NCBI GenBank assembly: GCA_027488735.1
Contig: JAIYBB010000009.1
Span: forward strand, 1 to 63,707
Direction of reading: 5' to 3'
DNA from: Comamonadaceae bacterium
GTDB lineage: Bacteria > Pseudomonadota > Gammaproteobacteria > Burkholderiales > Burkholderiaceae_C
Length of the DNA: 63,707 bases
Position 1 is the first letter of the stretch, and the number at the start of each line of letters is the position of its first letter. The notes below the pieces were generated by a model that did no database searches, was not told where the DNA came from, and saw nothing but the letters and a program-made list of their open reading frames with translations. Positions 49,029 through 58,702 of this stretch are shown here, in pieces. The translations under genes were made by a program, and so were the position numbers.

Positions 49029-50477
49029 TTATTCAATGGCCTTGACCATGTCCTCAACCACTTTTTTGGCGTCGCCGAACACCATCATGGTTTTGTCCAT
49101 GTAGAACAATTCGTTGTCCAGTCCGGCATAGCCTGCGGCCATAGAACGCTTGTTGACAATGATAGTTTTGGCTTTGTAGGCCTCCAAAATCGGCATGCCG
49201 TAGATGGCGCTGCCTTTGATCATCGCGGCAGGGTTGACCACGTCATTGGCGCCCAAAATGATGGCCACATCCACCTGACCAAATTCGCCGTTGATGTCTT
49301 CCATCTCGAACACCTGGTCGTAAGGCACTTCGGCCTCGGCCAGCAACACGTTCATGTGGCCGGGCATGCGACCGGCCACCGGGTGAATCGCATACTTCAC
49401 CGTGATGCCTTTGTGCGTCAGTTTTTCGGCCAACTCTTTCACCGCATGCTGTGCACGGGCGACAGCCAAACCGTAACCGGGCACGATGACCACGGTTTCG
49501 GCGTTGCCCAAAATAAAGGCCGCGTCATCCGCACTGCCGCTTTTCACCGGACGCTGCTCGGTGCTGCCAGCCGCTGCTGTGCCCGCTTCACCGCCGAAGC
49601 CGCCCAAAATCACATTAAAGAACGAGCGGTTCATGGCCTTGCACATGATGTAAGACAAGATGGCACCAGACGATCCAACCAAGGAACCGGCAATGATCAA
49701 CATGCTGTTATTGAGCGAAAAACCAATGCCTGCCGCAGCCCAGCCCGAGTAGCTGTTGAGCATGGACACCACCACCGGCATGTCAGCGCCGCCGATGGGG
49801 ATGATGATGAGCACACCCAGCACAAACGACAGCGCCAGCATGATGAGGAACGCGTCCCAGTTGCCAGTGAACATGAAATACACGCCCAAGCCCACCGTGG
49901 CAATGCCCATCAGCAAATTCAGCATGTGCTGACCGGCAAACACCACAGGTGCGCCTTGGAACAAACGGAATTTGTACTTGCCCGACAACTTGCCGAAAGC
50001 GATGACCGAGCCGCTGAAAGTGATGGCACCAATGGCCGCACCAAGGAACAACTCGAGACGGTTGCCTTTGGGAATGTCCAGCGTACCCAGGCCTTGCGCC
50101 ACGATGCCGAAAGCTGCGGGTTCGACCACCGCGGCAATCGCGATGAACACCGCCGCCAAGCCGATCATGCTGTGCATGAAGGCGACGAGTTCGGGCATTT
50201 TCGTCATCTCGACCCGCTGCGCCATGATGGCACCAGCGCCGCCGCCGATCACCAAGCCGAGCAGTACCCAGCCCATGCCTTGCACAGGGTCAACCTGACC
50301 GAAAAGCTTGGCTTGCTCAAAAATCAAAGCGGCGGTGGTGACCACCGCAATGGCCATGCCGCTCATGCCAAACAAATTGCCGCGGATCGACGTGGTCGGG
50401 TGCGACAAACCTTTGAGCGCCTGGATGAAGAAAATACTGGCGACCAAATACAGAAGTACAACGAGGTTCATGCTCAT
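49029..50477 (-). CDS. pntB: NAD(P) transhydrogenase beta subunit
   Basis: Proton-translocating transhydrogenase, membrane part plus NADP(H)-binding domain III. Several helices in residues 1-260 ([20 protein letters not shown] and on), then [38 protein letters not shown] and [10 protein letters not shown]. 482 residues. ATG 50477 overlaps the pntAb stop by four bases. Makes NADPH from NADH using the proton gradient. Confidence 0.96.
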   Translation of the reverse strand: MSMNLVVLLYLVASIFFIQALKGLSHPTTSIRGNLFGMSGMAIAVVTTAALIFEQAKLFGQVDPVQGMGWVLLGLVIGGGAGAIMAQRVEMTKMPELVAFMHSMIGLAAVFIAIAAVVEPAAFGIVAQGLGTLDIPKGNRLELFLGAAIGAITFSGSVIAFGKLSGKYKFRLFQGAPVVFAGQHMLNLLMGIATVGLGVYFMFTGNWDAFLIMLALSFVLGVLIIIPIGGADMPVVVSMLNSYSGWAAAGIGFSLNNSMLIIAGSLVGSSGAILSYIMCKAMNRSFFNVILGGFGGEAGTAAAGSTEQRPVKSGSADDAAFILGNAETVVIVPGYGLAVARAQHAVKELAEKLTHKGITVKYAIHPVAGRMPGHMNVLLAEAEVPYDQVFEMEDINGEFGQVDVAIILGANDVVNPAAMIKGSAIYGMPILEAYKAKTIIVNKRSMAAGYAGLDNELFYMDKTMMVFGDAKKVVEDMVKAIE

Positions 50478-50776
50478 TTGTCAGCTCCTGCCTTGGGGGC
50501 TTTTTTCTTGAACATTTCCAGCATGCGTCTTGTTACCAAAAAACCGCCGAACACATTGACTGCCGCCAGCGCCACGGCCAGCACGCCCATGGTTTTGCCC
50601 AGCGGCGTGACAGTGAGCGCGGCCGCCAACATGGCGCCGACGATGATGATGGCAGACACCGCATTTGTCACCGCCATGAGTGGCGTGTGCAAAGCGGGCG
50701 TGACATTCCAGACCACGTGGTAGCCGACGTAAATCGCCAGCACGAAAATAATGAGGTTGGTGATGGTGTGATCCAT
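50474..50776 (-). CDS. pntAb: NAD(P) transhydrogenase alpha subunit, membrane part
   Basis: Short subunit of 100 residues with three membrane helices ([50 protein letters not shown]). It corresponds to the C-terminal part of E. coli PntA. The alpha chain is thus split in two genes, as in Rhodospirillum and many betaproteobacteria. 2 bases after pntAa. Confidence 0.94.
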   Translation of the reverse strand: MDHTITNLIIFVLAIYVGYHVVWNVTPALHTPLMAVTNAVSAIIIVGAMLAAALTVTPLGKTMGVLAVALAAVNVFGGFLVTRRMLEMFKKKAPKAGADK

Positions 50777-50778
50777 GC

Positions 50779-51909
50779 TTATTTCCTTTTGACGTCGCCG
50801 CCCTGAGTCATCAGGCAGGCCGCCACGATGTCGTCTTCCATGTCAACGGTAAAGCCCTTGTCTTTGGGCAGCACCAGTTTCAAAAAATCCAGCACATTGC
50901 GTGCATACAGTGCCGAAGCATCAGCTGCCACCAGCGCAGGCAAATTGGTTTCACCGACCAAGGTCACGCCGTGTTTGACCACCGTGCGATCAGCTTCGCT
51001 CAAGGGGCAATTGCCGCCTACACCATTGGCGCCTTTGCCAGCCGCCAAGTCGATGATGACCGAGCCCGGCTTCATGCTCTTTACCATGTCCTCGGTGATC
51101 AACACGGGGGCTGCACGACCGGGAATCAAGGCGGTTGAAATGACGGCGTCGGCCTGCGCCACGCGCTTGGCCACTTCCAATTTTTGACGATCTAGCCAGC
51201 TCTGCGGCATAGGGCGCGCGTAACCGCCCACGCCTTCGGCAGCTTCTTTTTCTTCCGCGGTTTCATAAGGCACGTCGATGAACTTGGCGCCGAGCGACTC
51301 GACCTGTTCTTTCACGCTGGGGCGCACGTCCGAGGCTTCAATCACGGCACCCAAGCGCTTGGCCGTGGCAATCGCCTGCAAACCGGCCACGCCCACACCC
51401 AAAATAACAACGCGCGCGGCCTTGACGGTACCGGCGGCGGTCATCAGCATGGGGAAAAAGCGCTGGTATTTGTCAGCTGCCATCATGACTGCTTTGTAAC
51501 CGGCGATATTGGCCTGCGAGGACAACACGTCCATGCTTTGCGCACGCGTGGTGCGCGGCGCGGCTTCCAAAGCGAAACTGGTCAAACCGGCGGCTGCGAT
51601 GCGTTGCAAACCGTCGGCATCAAACGGGTTGAGCATGCCAACCAATGCGCTGCCGGATTTCATGTGAGACAACTCGGTGGCCGACGGCGCACGTACTTTG
51701 AGCACCAGTTCCGCACCCAAGGCACCTGCTGCGTCGGTGATCTGTGCGCCAGCCGCTTCATAGGCGGCATCAGTGACACTGGCGGCAACACCAGCACCCG
51801 ACTGCACGTGGACGGTGTGGCCCTGGGCAATGATTTTTTTGGCCGTTTCAGGGGTCACGGCAACACGGGTTTCGCCCGCCGTGGTTTCGGCAGGCACGCC
51901 AATCAGCAT
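50779..51909 (-). CDS. pntAa: NAD(P) transhydrogenase alpha subunit, NAD-binding part
   Basis: Soluble domain I that binds NAD(H), similar to alanine dehydrogenase: [23 protein letters not shown] for the dinucleotide, [21 protein letters not shown], and [10 protein letters not shown] for the mobile loop. ATG 51909 has GAGGAG six bases upstream; 376 residues. First gene of pntAa-pntAb-pntB. Divergent from the NUDIX gene over 74 bases. Confidence 0.96.
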   Translation of the reverse strand: MLIGVPAETTAGETRVAVTPETAKKIIAQGHTVHVQSGAGVAASVTDAAYEAAGAQITDAAGALGAELVLKVRAPSATELSHMKSGSALVGMLNPFDADGLQRIAAAGLTSFALEAAPRTTRAQSMDVLSSQANIAGYKAVMMAADKYQRFFPMLMTAAGTVKAARVVILGVGVAGLQAIATAKRLGAVIEASDVRPSVKEQVESLGAKFIDVPYETAEEKEAAEGVGGYARPMPQSWLDRQKLEVAKRVAQADAVISTALIPGRAAPVLITEDMVKSMKPGSVIIDLAAGKGANGVGGNCPLSEADRTVVKHGVTLVGETNLPALVAADASALYARNVLDFLKLVLPKDKGFTVDMEDDIVAACLMTQGGDVKRK

Positions 51910-51983
51910 GTTTATCTCCTCTACACAATGGGCGAGAATCATCGCAGATTCACAACAGGCCCGAAAAACAGGGATTTTGCACC

Positions 51984-52487
51984 ATGAATTACCGTTGGAA
52001 ACCCAGTGTGACCGTGGCCGGCATCATCGAACAATATGGTCGTTATTTATTGGTCGAAGAGCACACCCCCAAAGGCTTGATGTTCAACAACCCTGCCGGC
52101 CATTTAGACCCGGGCGAGTCGCCGCTGCAAGCCTGTGTGCGGGAAGTTTTGGAAGAAACCGCTTATGCATTCACACCGACCTCACTGGTGGGCATTTACC
52201 TGTCGCGCTTTAGCAAACCGGCAACGCCCGAGGACCCGGAGGAAGACATCACCTATTTGCGCTTCGCTTTCACCGGCGAGTTAGGCGCGCATGACCCGTA
52301 CAGAGCGCTGGACACCGGCATTGTGCGAACCTTGTGGATGTCTATGGAAGAAATGAAGGCCACCCAGGCGCGGCACCGCAGCCGTTTGTTGGTGCGCTGC
52401 GCCCAAGACCATGCGCGCGGTGTGCGTTTGCCGTTAGATACGGTTTACACCGATCCCAGCGTCTACATGCCGGGCGGCCCAGCCTGA
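51984..52487 (+). CDS. NUDIX hydrolase (NudJ-like)
   Basis: Pyrophosphohydrolase of 167 residues. Nudix box GHLDPGESPLQACVREVLEETAY fits G-x5-E-x7-REUxEE with the final GU replaced by AY. The order HLDPGES with AGHLD resembles NudJ, which acts on HMP-PP and nucleoside di/triphosphates. Convergent with ptsP with a one-base gap. Substrate uncertain. Confidence 0.88.
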   Translation: MNYRWKPSVTVAGIIEQYGRYLLVEEHTPKGLMFNNPAGHLDPGESPLQACVREVLEETAYAFTPTSLVGIYLSRFSKPATPEDPEEDITYLRFAFTGELGAHDPYRALDTGIVRTLWMSMEEMKATQARHRSRLLVRCAQDHARGVRLPLDTVYTDPSVYMPGGPA

Positions 52488-52488
52488 A

Positions 52489-54252
52489 TCATCGCAGCAG
52501 CATTTCAGCCGCCGGGTCTTCCGCTTGCATGACGAATTGCGCCCACGGTGCCAGGCGCTGGGCATCGCAGCGCAGTACTTCTTGTTTGACCCGTAAAATT
52601 TGGGTTGGGTGCATTGAAAAGTACCGCAAGCCCAATCCGATCAGCAAACGGGTCAGCGCTGGATCTCCGGCCATTTCTCCGCACAGCGCGACTTCTTTGC
52701 CCGCTGCTGCACCTTGCGCGATGGTGTCGGCCAACAAATGCAATATCGCTGGGTGCAAGGGGTCGTACAAATGTGCCACTTGTTCATCAGCGCGGTCAAT
52801 CGCCAAGGTGTACTGAATCAAGTCATTGGTGCCGACCGACAAAAAATCGAAATGCTTCAAGAACAAAGGCAGGCTCAGAGCAGCGGCAGGCACCTCGATC
52901 ATGGCGCCCACACGCAGCGGGCCGTAGGGAATAGATTTTTTCTCCAATTGCGCGCGGGCATGGGCCAGCCAATGCAGTGTTTGCTTGATTTCTTTGGCGT
53001 GACCGAGCATCGGAATAAGTAAATTAACTTGCCCGTGTGCCGCTGCACGCAATATCGCTCGCAATTGGCTGAGAAACATGCCTGGGTCGGCCAAGCTCCA
53101 GCGTATCGCACGCAAGCCCAGTGCCGGGTTCAAGTGCGCCTGTTCTTTGACCGTACGGTCCAACGGTTTATCCGCGCCCACGTCGACGCTACGTATCGTG
53201 ACCGGCAAGCCTTGCATGCCTTCAACCGCGCGTTTATAGGCTTGGTATTGCTCTTCCTCGTTCGGCAATTTGCCGTCCCGCCCCATGAACAAAAACTCGC
53301 TGCGAAACAAGCCCACGCCGACTGCGCCCATTTCCACGGCAAGCTGGGTGTCTTCAGGCAATTCGATATTGGCCAGCAAATGGATAGATTGGCCGTCGAG
53401 TGTGACCGCAGGGGTATGGCGCAAATGCACCAAGCGCTCTCTTTCAAGTTCAGCCTGTCGCTGCTTGAACACGTACTCAGCAAGAATGAATGGAGAAGGA
53501 TCAACAATGATCACGCCGGCATCGCCATCAATGATGACCCAATCGTCCTGCTGCACCAAATGGCTGGCACTGCGCGCTCCCACCACCGCCGGTATATCCA
53601 GACTGCGCGCAACGATGGCGGTATGCGATGTCTTACCACCTACGTCGGTGACAAAGCCTGTGAACACGCTTTGCTTGAACTGCAACATGTCAGCAGGCGA
53701 CAAGTCATGGGCCACCAAAACCAACGGGGCATCATGGCTTTCGTCTAACAGTTGCTCCTGCTGTCTTGCGCTGCTCGGCTTGCGTCCTGCGGGTTGCGGC
53801 AAGCTGGTGGGCAAGCCTTTCATGTGGCGCAACAATCGCTCGACTACTTGCTCAAGGTCCCCTTTGCGCTCACGCAAATACGCGTCTTCCATGTCATCGA
53901 ATTGACGCGCCACCACTTCAAGCTGTGAGGTCAGCGCCCATTCAGCGTTGTAGAGCCGGTCGGTTACCCAGTGCTTGACGCCGTCTGCCAGCAATTCGTC
54001 TTGCAGCAGCATCATGTGTACCTCGAGCAACGCGGGAAGTTCAGGCGGCGCGTCCTTGGGCACCGATTGGTGCAAACGCTGCACCTCGGCCATGACCGCG
54101 TTGCGTGCCTGCGTGATACGCGCCAATTCTTCTTCCACTTGTGCGGGCTTGATGAAATAGTGCGCTACATCCACGCGGCTGCTGGCCACCAACACGGCCT
54201 TGCCAATCGCTATGCCGCGGGCTACGGCCAATCCGTGGATGGAAAACGTCAT
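52489..54252 (-). CDS. ptsI: PTS enzyme I (phosphoenolpyruvate-protein phosphotransferase)
   Basis: Transfers phosphate from PEP to HPr. Phospho-His210 lies in GGKTSHTAIVARS, and the PEP-binding barrel shows GLFRSEFLFMGR, SVDVGADKPL, GLRAIRWSLADPG, MIEVPAAALSL and SVGTNDLIQYTLAIDR with Cys in LCGEMAGDP. 587 residues, without a GAF domain, so EI proper rather than EI-Ntr. Directly follows ptsH. With no EIIBC permease nearby it probably drives regulatory phosphorylation. Confidence 0.95.
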   Translation of the reverse strand: MTFSIHGLAVARGIAIGKAVLVASSRVDVAHYFIKPAQVEEELARITQARNAVMAEVQRLHQSVPKDAPPELPALLEVHMMLLQDELLADGVKHWVTDRLYNAEWALTSQLEVVARQFDDMEDAYLRERKGDLEQVVERLLRHMKGLPTSLPQPAGRKPSSARQQEQLLDESHDAPLVLVAHDLSPADMLQFKQSVFTGFVTDVGGKTSHTAIVARSLDIPAVVGARSASHLVQQDDWVIIDGDAGVIIVDPSPFILAEYVFKQRQAELERERLVHLRHTPAVTLDGQSIHLLANIELPEDTQLAVEMGAVGVGLFRSEFLFMGRDGKLPNEEEQYQAYKRAVEGMQGLPVTIRSVDVGADKPLDRTVKEQAHLNPALGLRAIRWSLADPGMFLSQLRAILRAAAHGQVNLLIPMLGHAKEIKQTLHWLAHARAQLEKKSIPYGPLRVGAMIEVPAAALSLPLFLKHFDFLSVGTNDLIQYTLAIDRADEQVAHLYDPLHPAILHLLADTIAQGAAAGKEVALCGEMAGDPALTRLLIGLGLRYFSMHPTQILRVKQEVLRCDAQRLAPWAQFVMQAEDPAAEMLLR

Positions 54253-54259
54253 GACTGTC

Positions 54260-54526
54260 TCATTCGCCTTCGCCGAATTTGTCGTTGATCAATCCAATCA
54301 ATGACTGCAATGCTTCATTTTCTTGGTCGCCAATGGTTTCAATTTCAATGTCTGTGCCAACACCGGCGGCCAGCATCATCACACCCATGATACTTTTGGC
54401 GTTGACGCGCCGCTCGCCTCTGGAAATCCACACTTGGCAAGGAAAACTGCCGGCCAACTTGGTGAGCTTGGCAGATGCTCTGGCATGCAAGCCCAATTTG
54501 TTGATCACTTTGATGCTTTGTTTCAT
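54260..54526 (-). CDS. ptsH: PTS phosphocarrier protein HPr
   Basis: Small phosphocarrier of 88 residues. His14 in KLGLHARAS receives phosphate from EI, and Ser45 in VNAKSIMGVM is the site for HPr kinase, whose gene is at 41.9 kb. Seven bases from ptsI and downstream of the EIIA gene. Confidence 0.96.
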   Translation of the reverse strand: MKQSIKVINKLGLHARASAKLTKLAGSFPCQVWISRGERRVNAKSIMGVMMLAAGVGTDIEIETIGDQENEALQSLIGLINDKFGEGE

Positions 54527-54543
54527 GTTGACCTGTGGTTGTT

Positions 54544-54939
54544 TTATTCGGAACTGCTGGAGAGTTGAATCACGCCTTGGGTGCCGCCATCAAGCGCCCG
54601 GCGTGTCAACGCTTCCAAATCCTCGTGGCGATAACACACCGTACGCAGCAACATAGGCAAATTGACACCGGCCACCAACTGCGCGTCTTTGCCGTTGACC
54701 AAGCGTTGCGCCACATTCGCAGGCGTGGCGCCTATGACATCCGTCAACACCAAGGTTTGCACAAACGAATCGCTTTGCAATCGCTGCAAGGCATGCACAT
54801 ACGTGACTTCAGGCGCCTCTTGGGGCGGCACATCGATCGCCACCACTTCTTCTGCGCATTCAGGAAACACGTGCAATGCACAGTCGCGCAAGGCAGTGGC
54901 CAGCGGGGCGTGGGCAATGATCAAAATGCGTGTGCTCAT
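54544..54939 (-). CDS. PTS EIIA, mannose/sorbose type
   Basis: Stand-alone EIIA-Man domain of 131 residues from ATG 54939; His10 in ILIIAHAPLA is the phospho site, and LVLTDVIGATPANVAQ with GVNLPMLLRTVCYR follow the family. No EIIB, C or D is present. Orphan EIIA-Man with HPr and EI is typical of betaproteobacteria and is thought to be regulatory. Confidence 0.93.
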   Translation of the reverse strand: MSTRILIIAHAPLATALRDCALHVFPECAEEVVAIDVPPQEAPEVTYVHALQRLQSDSFVQTLVLTDVIGATPANVAQRLVNGKDAQLVAGVNLPMLLRTVCYRHEDLEALTRRALDGGTQGVIQLSSSSE

Positions 54940-55062
54940 AAACAGGTGCTTTGCGTGGATTATGGCCCCAGACATCAAGGGTTCGGTTCTATTGTCGACC
55001 CACCTTGCGCTTGGTCAAGCTTTTGATCTTGAGTCTCCTTTAGATTGGTAGACAATGCGCCC

Positions 55063-56310
55063 ATGCATGCATTAGATGGCGTTCGTGTTCTGGATTTATC
55101 GCGTGTCCTGGCGGGACCTTGGTGCACCCAAACCTTGGCGGACCTTGGCGCAGATGTGGTCAAAGTCGAGCGCCCTGGCGTGGGTGACGACACCCGCGGA
55201 TGGGGCCCTCCTTTTCTACCAGCCAAAGACGGCAGCGACAGCGCAGAGTCGGCGTATTTTTTGGGCGCTAACCGCAACAAACGCTCCATCACTTGTGACT
55301 TGTCCAGTACTCAAGGACAACAATTGATTCGTGATTTGGCCGCGCGCGCAGATGTGCTGGTTGAGAATTTCAAAGTTGGCGATATGCAACGCTACGGCCT
55401 GGACTATTCCTCTCTCAAGGCGATCAACCCCAAGCTCGTCTATTGCAGCATCACAGGTTTTGGTCAATCCGGCCCTTATGCAGATCGCGCCGGTTATGAC
55501 TTTGCGGTGCAAGCCATGGGTGGCTTGATGAGCGTTACTGGTGAGCGTGATGACGCTGGAGGTGGTCCACAAAAGGTGGGCATCGCAGTCGCGGATTTGT
55601 TCACGGGCATGTACGCCACTGTGTCGATTTTGGCGGCTTTGCGACATGCCGAGCGCACCGGCACAGGGCAGCACATCGACATGGCGTTGCTCGACACGCA
55701 GGTGGCCATGCTGGCTAACTTGGGGGCAAATTTTTTGGTGCACTCACCGGCCAAGCCACCGCCCACTCGCATGGGGAACGCGCATGTCAATATCGTGCCC
55801 TACCAAGTTTTTGAAGTAGCACCCAAGCCCGATGGCGAGCGGGACTACATGATCGTTGCGGTTGGCAACGATTCACAATTTGCCAAGTTCTGTGAATGCA
55901 TAGGCCAAGCCGACTGGGCTTTGGACTCCCGTTTTGTCCGCAACCAAGACCGGGTGCGCCACCGCGAAGTGTTGATTCCTATGATCGCCGGGCAGTTGAT
56001 GACGCAAGGCAAACAACACTGGCTGACACTGCTGGAAGCCGCCAAAGTCCCATGCGGACCTATCAATAACTTGGCTGAAGTGTTTGCTGACAAGCATGTA
56101 CTGCATAGGCAAATGGTTCAGCAGTGGCAGCATCCCCTGCAAGCTGATTTGTCGCTGGTGGCCAGCCCGATCAAAATGAGTGCAACCCCGGTCAGGCAGT
56201 CGATGCCCCCGCCCATGCTGGGCCAACATCACAGCCAAGTTTTGCAAGACTGGCTAGGCATACAAGACAACGGGGCAGCCTCACCGCCGTCATCAATCAA
56301 AGCGTCTTAA
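55063..56310 (+). CDS. CaiB/BaiF family CoA-transferase
   Basis: Class III CoA-transferase of 415 residues. VLDLSRVLAGPWCTQTLADLGADVVKVE at the N-terminus, DVLVENFKVGDMQRYGLDY, GFGQSGPYADRAGYDFAVQAMGGLMSVTG with the catalytic Asp, and GTGQHIDMALLDTQ. ATG 55063 is preferred to an upstream frame start. Moves CoA between carboxylic acids; substrate unknown, no pathway genes beside it. Divergent from the EIIA gene. Confidence 0.9.
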   Translation: MHALDGVRVLDLSRVLAGPWCTQTLADLGADVVKVERPGVGDDTRGWGPPFLPAKDGSDSAESAYFLGANRNKRSITCDLSSTQGQQLIRDLAARADVLVENFKVGDMQRYGLDYSSLKAINPKLVYCSITGFGQSGPYADRAGYDFAVQAMGGLMSVTGERDDAGGGPQKVGIAVADLFTGMYATVSILAALRHAERTGTGQHIDMALLDTQVAMLANLGANFLVHSPAKPPPTRMGNAHVNIVPYQVFEVAPKPDGERDYMIVAVGNDSQFAKFCECIGQADWALDSRFVRNQDRVRHREVLIPMIAGQLMTQGKQHWLTLLEAAKVPCGPINNLAEVFADKHVLHRQMVQQWQHPLQADLSLVASPIKMSATPVRQSMPPPMLGQHHSQVLQDWLGIQDNGAASPPSSIKAS

Positions 56311-56339
56311 GCCTTGAAACTTTCTGTACGGTACAGGTT

Positions 56340-56795
56340 TTATTTGTTGCGGAAGTTGTCGTGACAGTTTTTACACGTGCCCCCGGTGGCAGCTACGGCG
56401 GCTTTCAGGTCATCTAACTTGCCTGTTTTGGCGGCTGCATTTAACTTGCCAACCTCGGCCATCATTTTGTCAGCGGCTTCTTTGAACTTGGCGTTATCTG
56501 ACCAGACCTCGGGCTTGGCTTTGGTGTTTCCTGCCATGTCTGTGCCTTGACCAAATGCGGCCCATGGCAGCTTTGACATGGCTTCAACCACCGCGGCATT
56601 ATCGACTGCGGCCTTGGCGTCATAAGGGATTTTTCCTTGGGCCATCGCGGCTAGACGACCAAAATGCTGGCCCATGACAAACAAAGCACTTTGGCGGTAT
56701 TTGACCGCGTCCTCGGCTTTGGCAAACTGCGCACTCACGGGCAAAGACATTGAACACATCAACCAAGCTGCGGTCATCACAATTAGCTTTTTCAT
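56340..56795 (-). CDS. Cytochrome c' (class II c-type cytochrome)
   Basis: Periplasmic four-helix haem protein. Signal peptide MKKLIVMTAAWLMCSMSLPVSA, mature start QFAKAEDAVKYRQSALF, and the haem motif CKNCH close to the C-terminus as in cytochromes c'. 151 residues; AGGAG eight bases before ATG 56795. Cytochromes c' bind NO and protect against it. Divergent from a b561 gene, a frequent pairing. Confidence 0.92.
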   Translation of the reverse strand: MKKLIVMTAAWLMCSMSLPVSAQFAKAEDAVKYRQSALFVMGQHFGRLAAMAQGKIPYDAKAAVDNAAVVEAMSKLPWAAFGQGTDMAGNTKAKPEVWSDNAKFKEAADKMMAEVGKLNAAAKTGKLDDLKAAVAATGGTCKNCHDNFRNK

Positions 56796-56895
56796 GCGGT
56801 TTCTCCTAGAGTTTTCCAAATATAGCGCATGACCATCCGCTCGTCACTCAGGTCTTGTAGCATCAATTCATGTTTTATTTGTTTATTTGCTCGCT

Positions 56896-57564
56896 ATGAA
56901 TTCACTGGTCAAAGTCTGGGATTTGCCCACCCGCTTGTTTCACTGGGCTTTGGTGTTGTCCATATCAGCCTCGGCCATCAGTGTGCTGGTGTTTGAGCAC
57001 ATGGTGTGGCATGCCAGATTCGGCTATTTAATCGCTAGCCTGCTCTTATTTAGACTGGTGTGGGGCTTGGTGGGCGGGTACTGGTCTCGGTTTGTCAATT
57101 TCAAACCCTCTTTCAGTGACAGCCTGACTTACCTGCGTCACCCGGCGAACTGGACCCGCGCAGGCCACAACCCTATGGGCAGTTGGTCAGTGATTGTCAT
57201 GCTTTCACTGATTTTTTTACAACTGATGACAGGTCTTGGCAGCGATGATGATGCTGGTTTTTCAGGTCCGTTGACCCCGCACATCAGCAGCGCCTGGGTC
57301 AGTTTGGCCACCCGTTACCACGCGGATGTGGGTCAATGGTTGCTGCTCTTTTGGGTGTGCCTGCATATGGCGGCTGTTGCCTACCAAACAGTGATGAAAA
57401 AAACGCCGCTGGTGAAAGCCATGCTCAGCGGCTATCGGGTGATGGCGCATACCAACCCCTCTTCTGCCGACTCTGGCAGACACCGCTGGCTGGCTGTGCT
57501 GCTGTTTTCAATCTGCTCGGCAATCACCTACGTTTGTTTGAAGCTACTGGACACGCAGGCGTAG
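56896..57564 (+). CDS. Cytochrome b561 family protein
   Basis: Inner-membrane diheme cytochrome b of 222 residues with about four to five helices. VWDLPTRLFHWALVLSISASA starts helix 1 with haem His, HARFGYLIASLLLFRLVWGLVGG carries the second, and WLLLFWVCLHMAAVAYQ the later pair. Likely electron partner of the adjacent cytochrome c'. A hairpin terminator follows the stop. Confidence 0.9.
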   Translation: MNSLVKVWDLPTRLFHWALVLSISASAISVLVFEHMVWHARFGYLIASLLLFRLVWGLVGGYWSRFVNFKPSFSDSLTYLRHPANWTRAGHNPMGSWSVIVMLSLIFLQLMTGLGSDDDAGFSGPLTPHISSAWVSLATRYHADVGQWLLLFWVCLHMAAVAYQTVMKKTPLVKAMLSGYRVMAHTNPSSADSGRHRWLAVLLFSICSAITYVCLKLLDTQA

Positions 57565-57570
57565 GGGAAG

Positions 57571-57612
57571 GGCTGCTGCACTTGCATACAAGTCAACAGC
57601 AGCCTGGCTTTT
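57571..57612 (+). terminator. Hairpin terminator after cytochrome b561
   Basis: GGCTGCTG and CAGCAGCC form an 8-bp outer stem (57571-57604) enclosing ACTTG-CATA-CAAGT, followed by TGGCTTTT. It lies between convergent b561 and peroxiredoxin genes and could serve both. Confidence 0.55.
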
Positions 57613-57630
57613 CCGTCTATATAGATTTAG

Positions 57631-58137
57631 TCAATGTTTGACTTGCGACAGCATGGTGTCAGCGTCGCTGACTTCAAATTTACCGGGGCCTTCAATATTC
57701 AAGGTTTGTACTTTGCCGTCTTTGACCAGCATGGAATAGCGGTTGGAACGCAACCCCAAGCCTTTGCCTGTGAGGTCCAAGGTCAAGCCTGTGGCTTTGG
57801 TGAATTCTGCATCTCCATCGGCCAACATGCGCACTTTACCGGCAGCTTTGAGTTCGCGTCCCCATGCGCCCATGACAAACGCATCGTTCACGCTGACACA
57901 CCAAATTTCGTCCACTCCAGCGGCTTTGAGTTCGCTTATTTTGTCGATATAACCTGGTACATGCTTGGCTGAACAGGTGGGCGTGAATGCACCTGGTAAG
58001 GCAAACAAAGCAATGGTTTTACCAACGGTCGCTTTCGCCACATCAACAGGGTTGGGGCCAATGCTGCAAGCTTCCCCTTCAACGTCTGAATACTCCATCA
58101 ATGTGGTGTGAGGAATGTTGTCGCCGATTTTTATCAT
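57631..58137 (-). CDS. Peroxiredoxin (Prx5/AhpE-like)
   Basis: Thiol peroxidase of 168 residues of the Prx5 family. Peroxidatic Cys55 in PGAFTPTCSAKHVPGY, with ELKAAGVDEIWCVSVND and conserved Arg in GLGLRSNRYSMLV. AGGAG precedes ATG 58137. Follows the ribosomal cluster but separated from it by a strong terminator, so it is transcribed apart. Confidence 0.94.
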   Translation of the reverse strand: MIKIGDNIPHTTLMEYSDVEGEACSIGPNPVDVAKATVGKTIALFALPGAFTPTCSAKHVPGYIDKISELKAAGVDEIWCVSVNDAFVMGAWGRELKAAGKVRMLADGDAEFTKATGLTLDLTGKGLGLRSNRYSMLVKDGKVQTLNIEGPGKFEVSDADTMLSQVKH

Positions 58138-58151
58138 GTTTTGCTCCTTGT

Positions 58152-58182
58152 AAAAAGAAATGACCCACGATTGTGGGCCATT
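58152..58182 (-). terminator. Strong terminator at the end of the ribosomal cluster
   Basis: AATGGCCCAC-AATC-GTGGGTCATT on the minus strand makes a 10-bp stem (one G-T) with a 4-base loop, followed by TCTTTTT. It ends 15 bases before the peroxiredoxin ATG. Confidence 0.8.
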
Positions 58183-58192
58183 TTCAGAATCA

Positions 58193-58210
58193 ATGTCAGG
58201 TACCTGACAT
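58193..58210. repeat. 18-bp perfect palindrome after rpsQ
   Basis: ATGTCAGGTACCTGACAT is a perfect dyad with no spacer, 7 bases after the rpsQ stop and upstream of the peroxiredoxin gene. It looks like an operator for a dimeric regulator rather than a terminator, as no T-run follows. Confidence 0.5.
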
Positions 58211-58217
58211 ATAAAAC

Positions 58218-58487
58218 TCAGACCACGGACGCCTTCTCAACCAAGCGGGTTGCCACCCAATTTTTGGTTTTGGAGATGGGGCGGCTTTCTGTGATTTCGA
58301 TCACATCACCGAGGTGATACTGGCCGGTTTCGTCATGCGCGTGGTACTTGCTGGACTTGCCGACAATCTTGCCGTAGAGCGCGTGCTTGACGCGACGCTC
58401 GACCAGCACAGTGACAGTTTTGGCGCGCTTGGCGCTCACAACTTTACCAATGAGAGTGCGTTTGAGTGATGTTTTGGCTTCAGTCAT
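58218..58487 (-). CDS. rpsQ: Ribosomal protein S17
   Basis: 30S protein of 89 residues. [34 protein letters not shown] and [18 protein letters not shown] fit bS17/uS17. ATG 58487 has AGGAG five bases upstream; a GTG six bases earlier overlaps that site. Last gene of the cluster here; rplN does not follow. Confidence 0.97.
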   Translation of the reverse strand: MTEAKTSLKRTLIGKVVSAKRAKTVTVLVERRVKHALYGKIVGKSSKYHAHDETGQYHLGDVIEITESRPISKTKNWVATRLVEKASVV

Positions 58488-58489
58488 AT

Positions 58490-58687
58490 TCACTCCTGGG
58501 CAGCGGCTTGTTGAGCCTGTATGGTTTTGGCGCGGGCGATAGCGCGGCGTGTCACCTTCATCTGTGAAGTGTTGGTGAGTTGCTGTGTGGCTTTTTGCAT
58601 GCGCATATTGAAATGGGCTTTTTGCAATTCCTTGATCTCGGTGACGAGACCGGCCGCGTCTTTTTGGCGTAATTCAGATGTTTTCAT
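58490..58687 (-). CDS. rpmC: Ribosomal protein L29
   Basis: 50S protein of 65 residues near the tunnel exit: [21 protein letters not shown] and helical [21 protein letters not shown]. It begins 15 bases after rplP and ends 2 bases before rpsQ. Confidence 0.97.
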   Translation of the reverse strand: MKTSELRQKDAAGLVTEIKELQKAHFNMRMQKATQQLTNTSQMKVTRRAIARAKTIQAQQAAAQE

Positions 58688-58702
58688 GAAGGGGCTCCTG
58701 AA

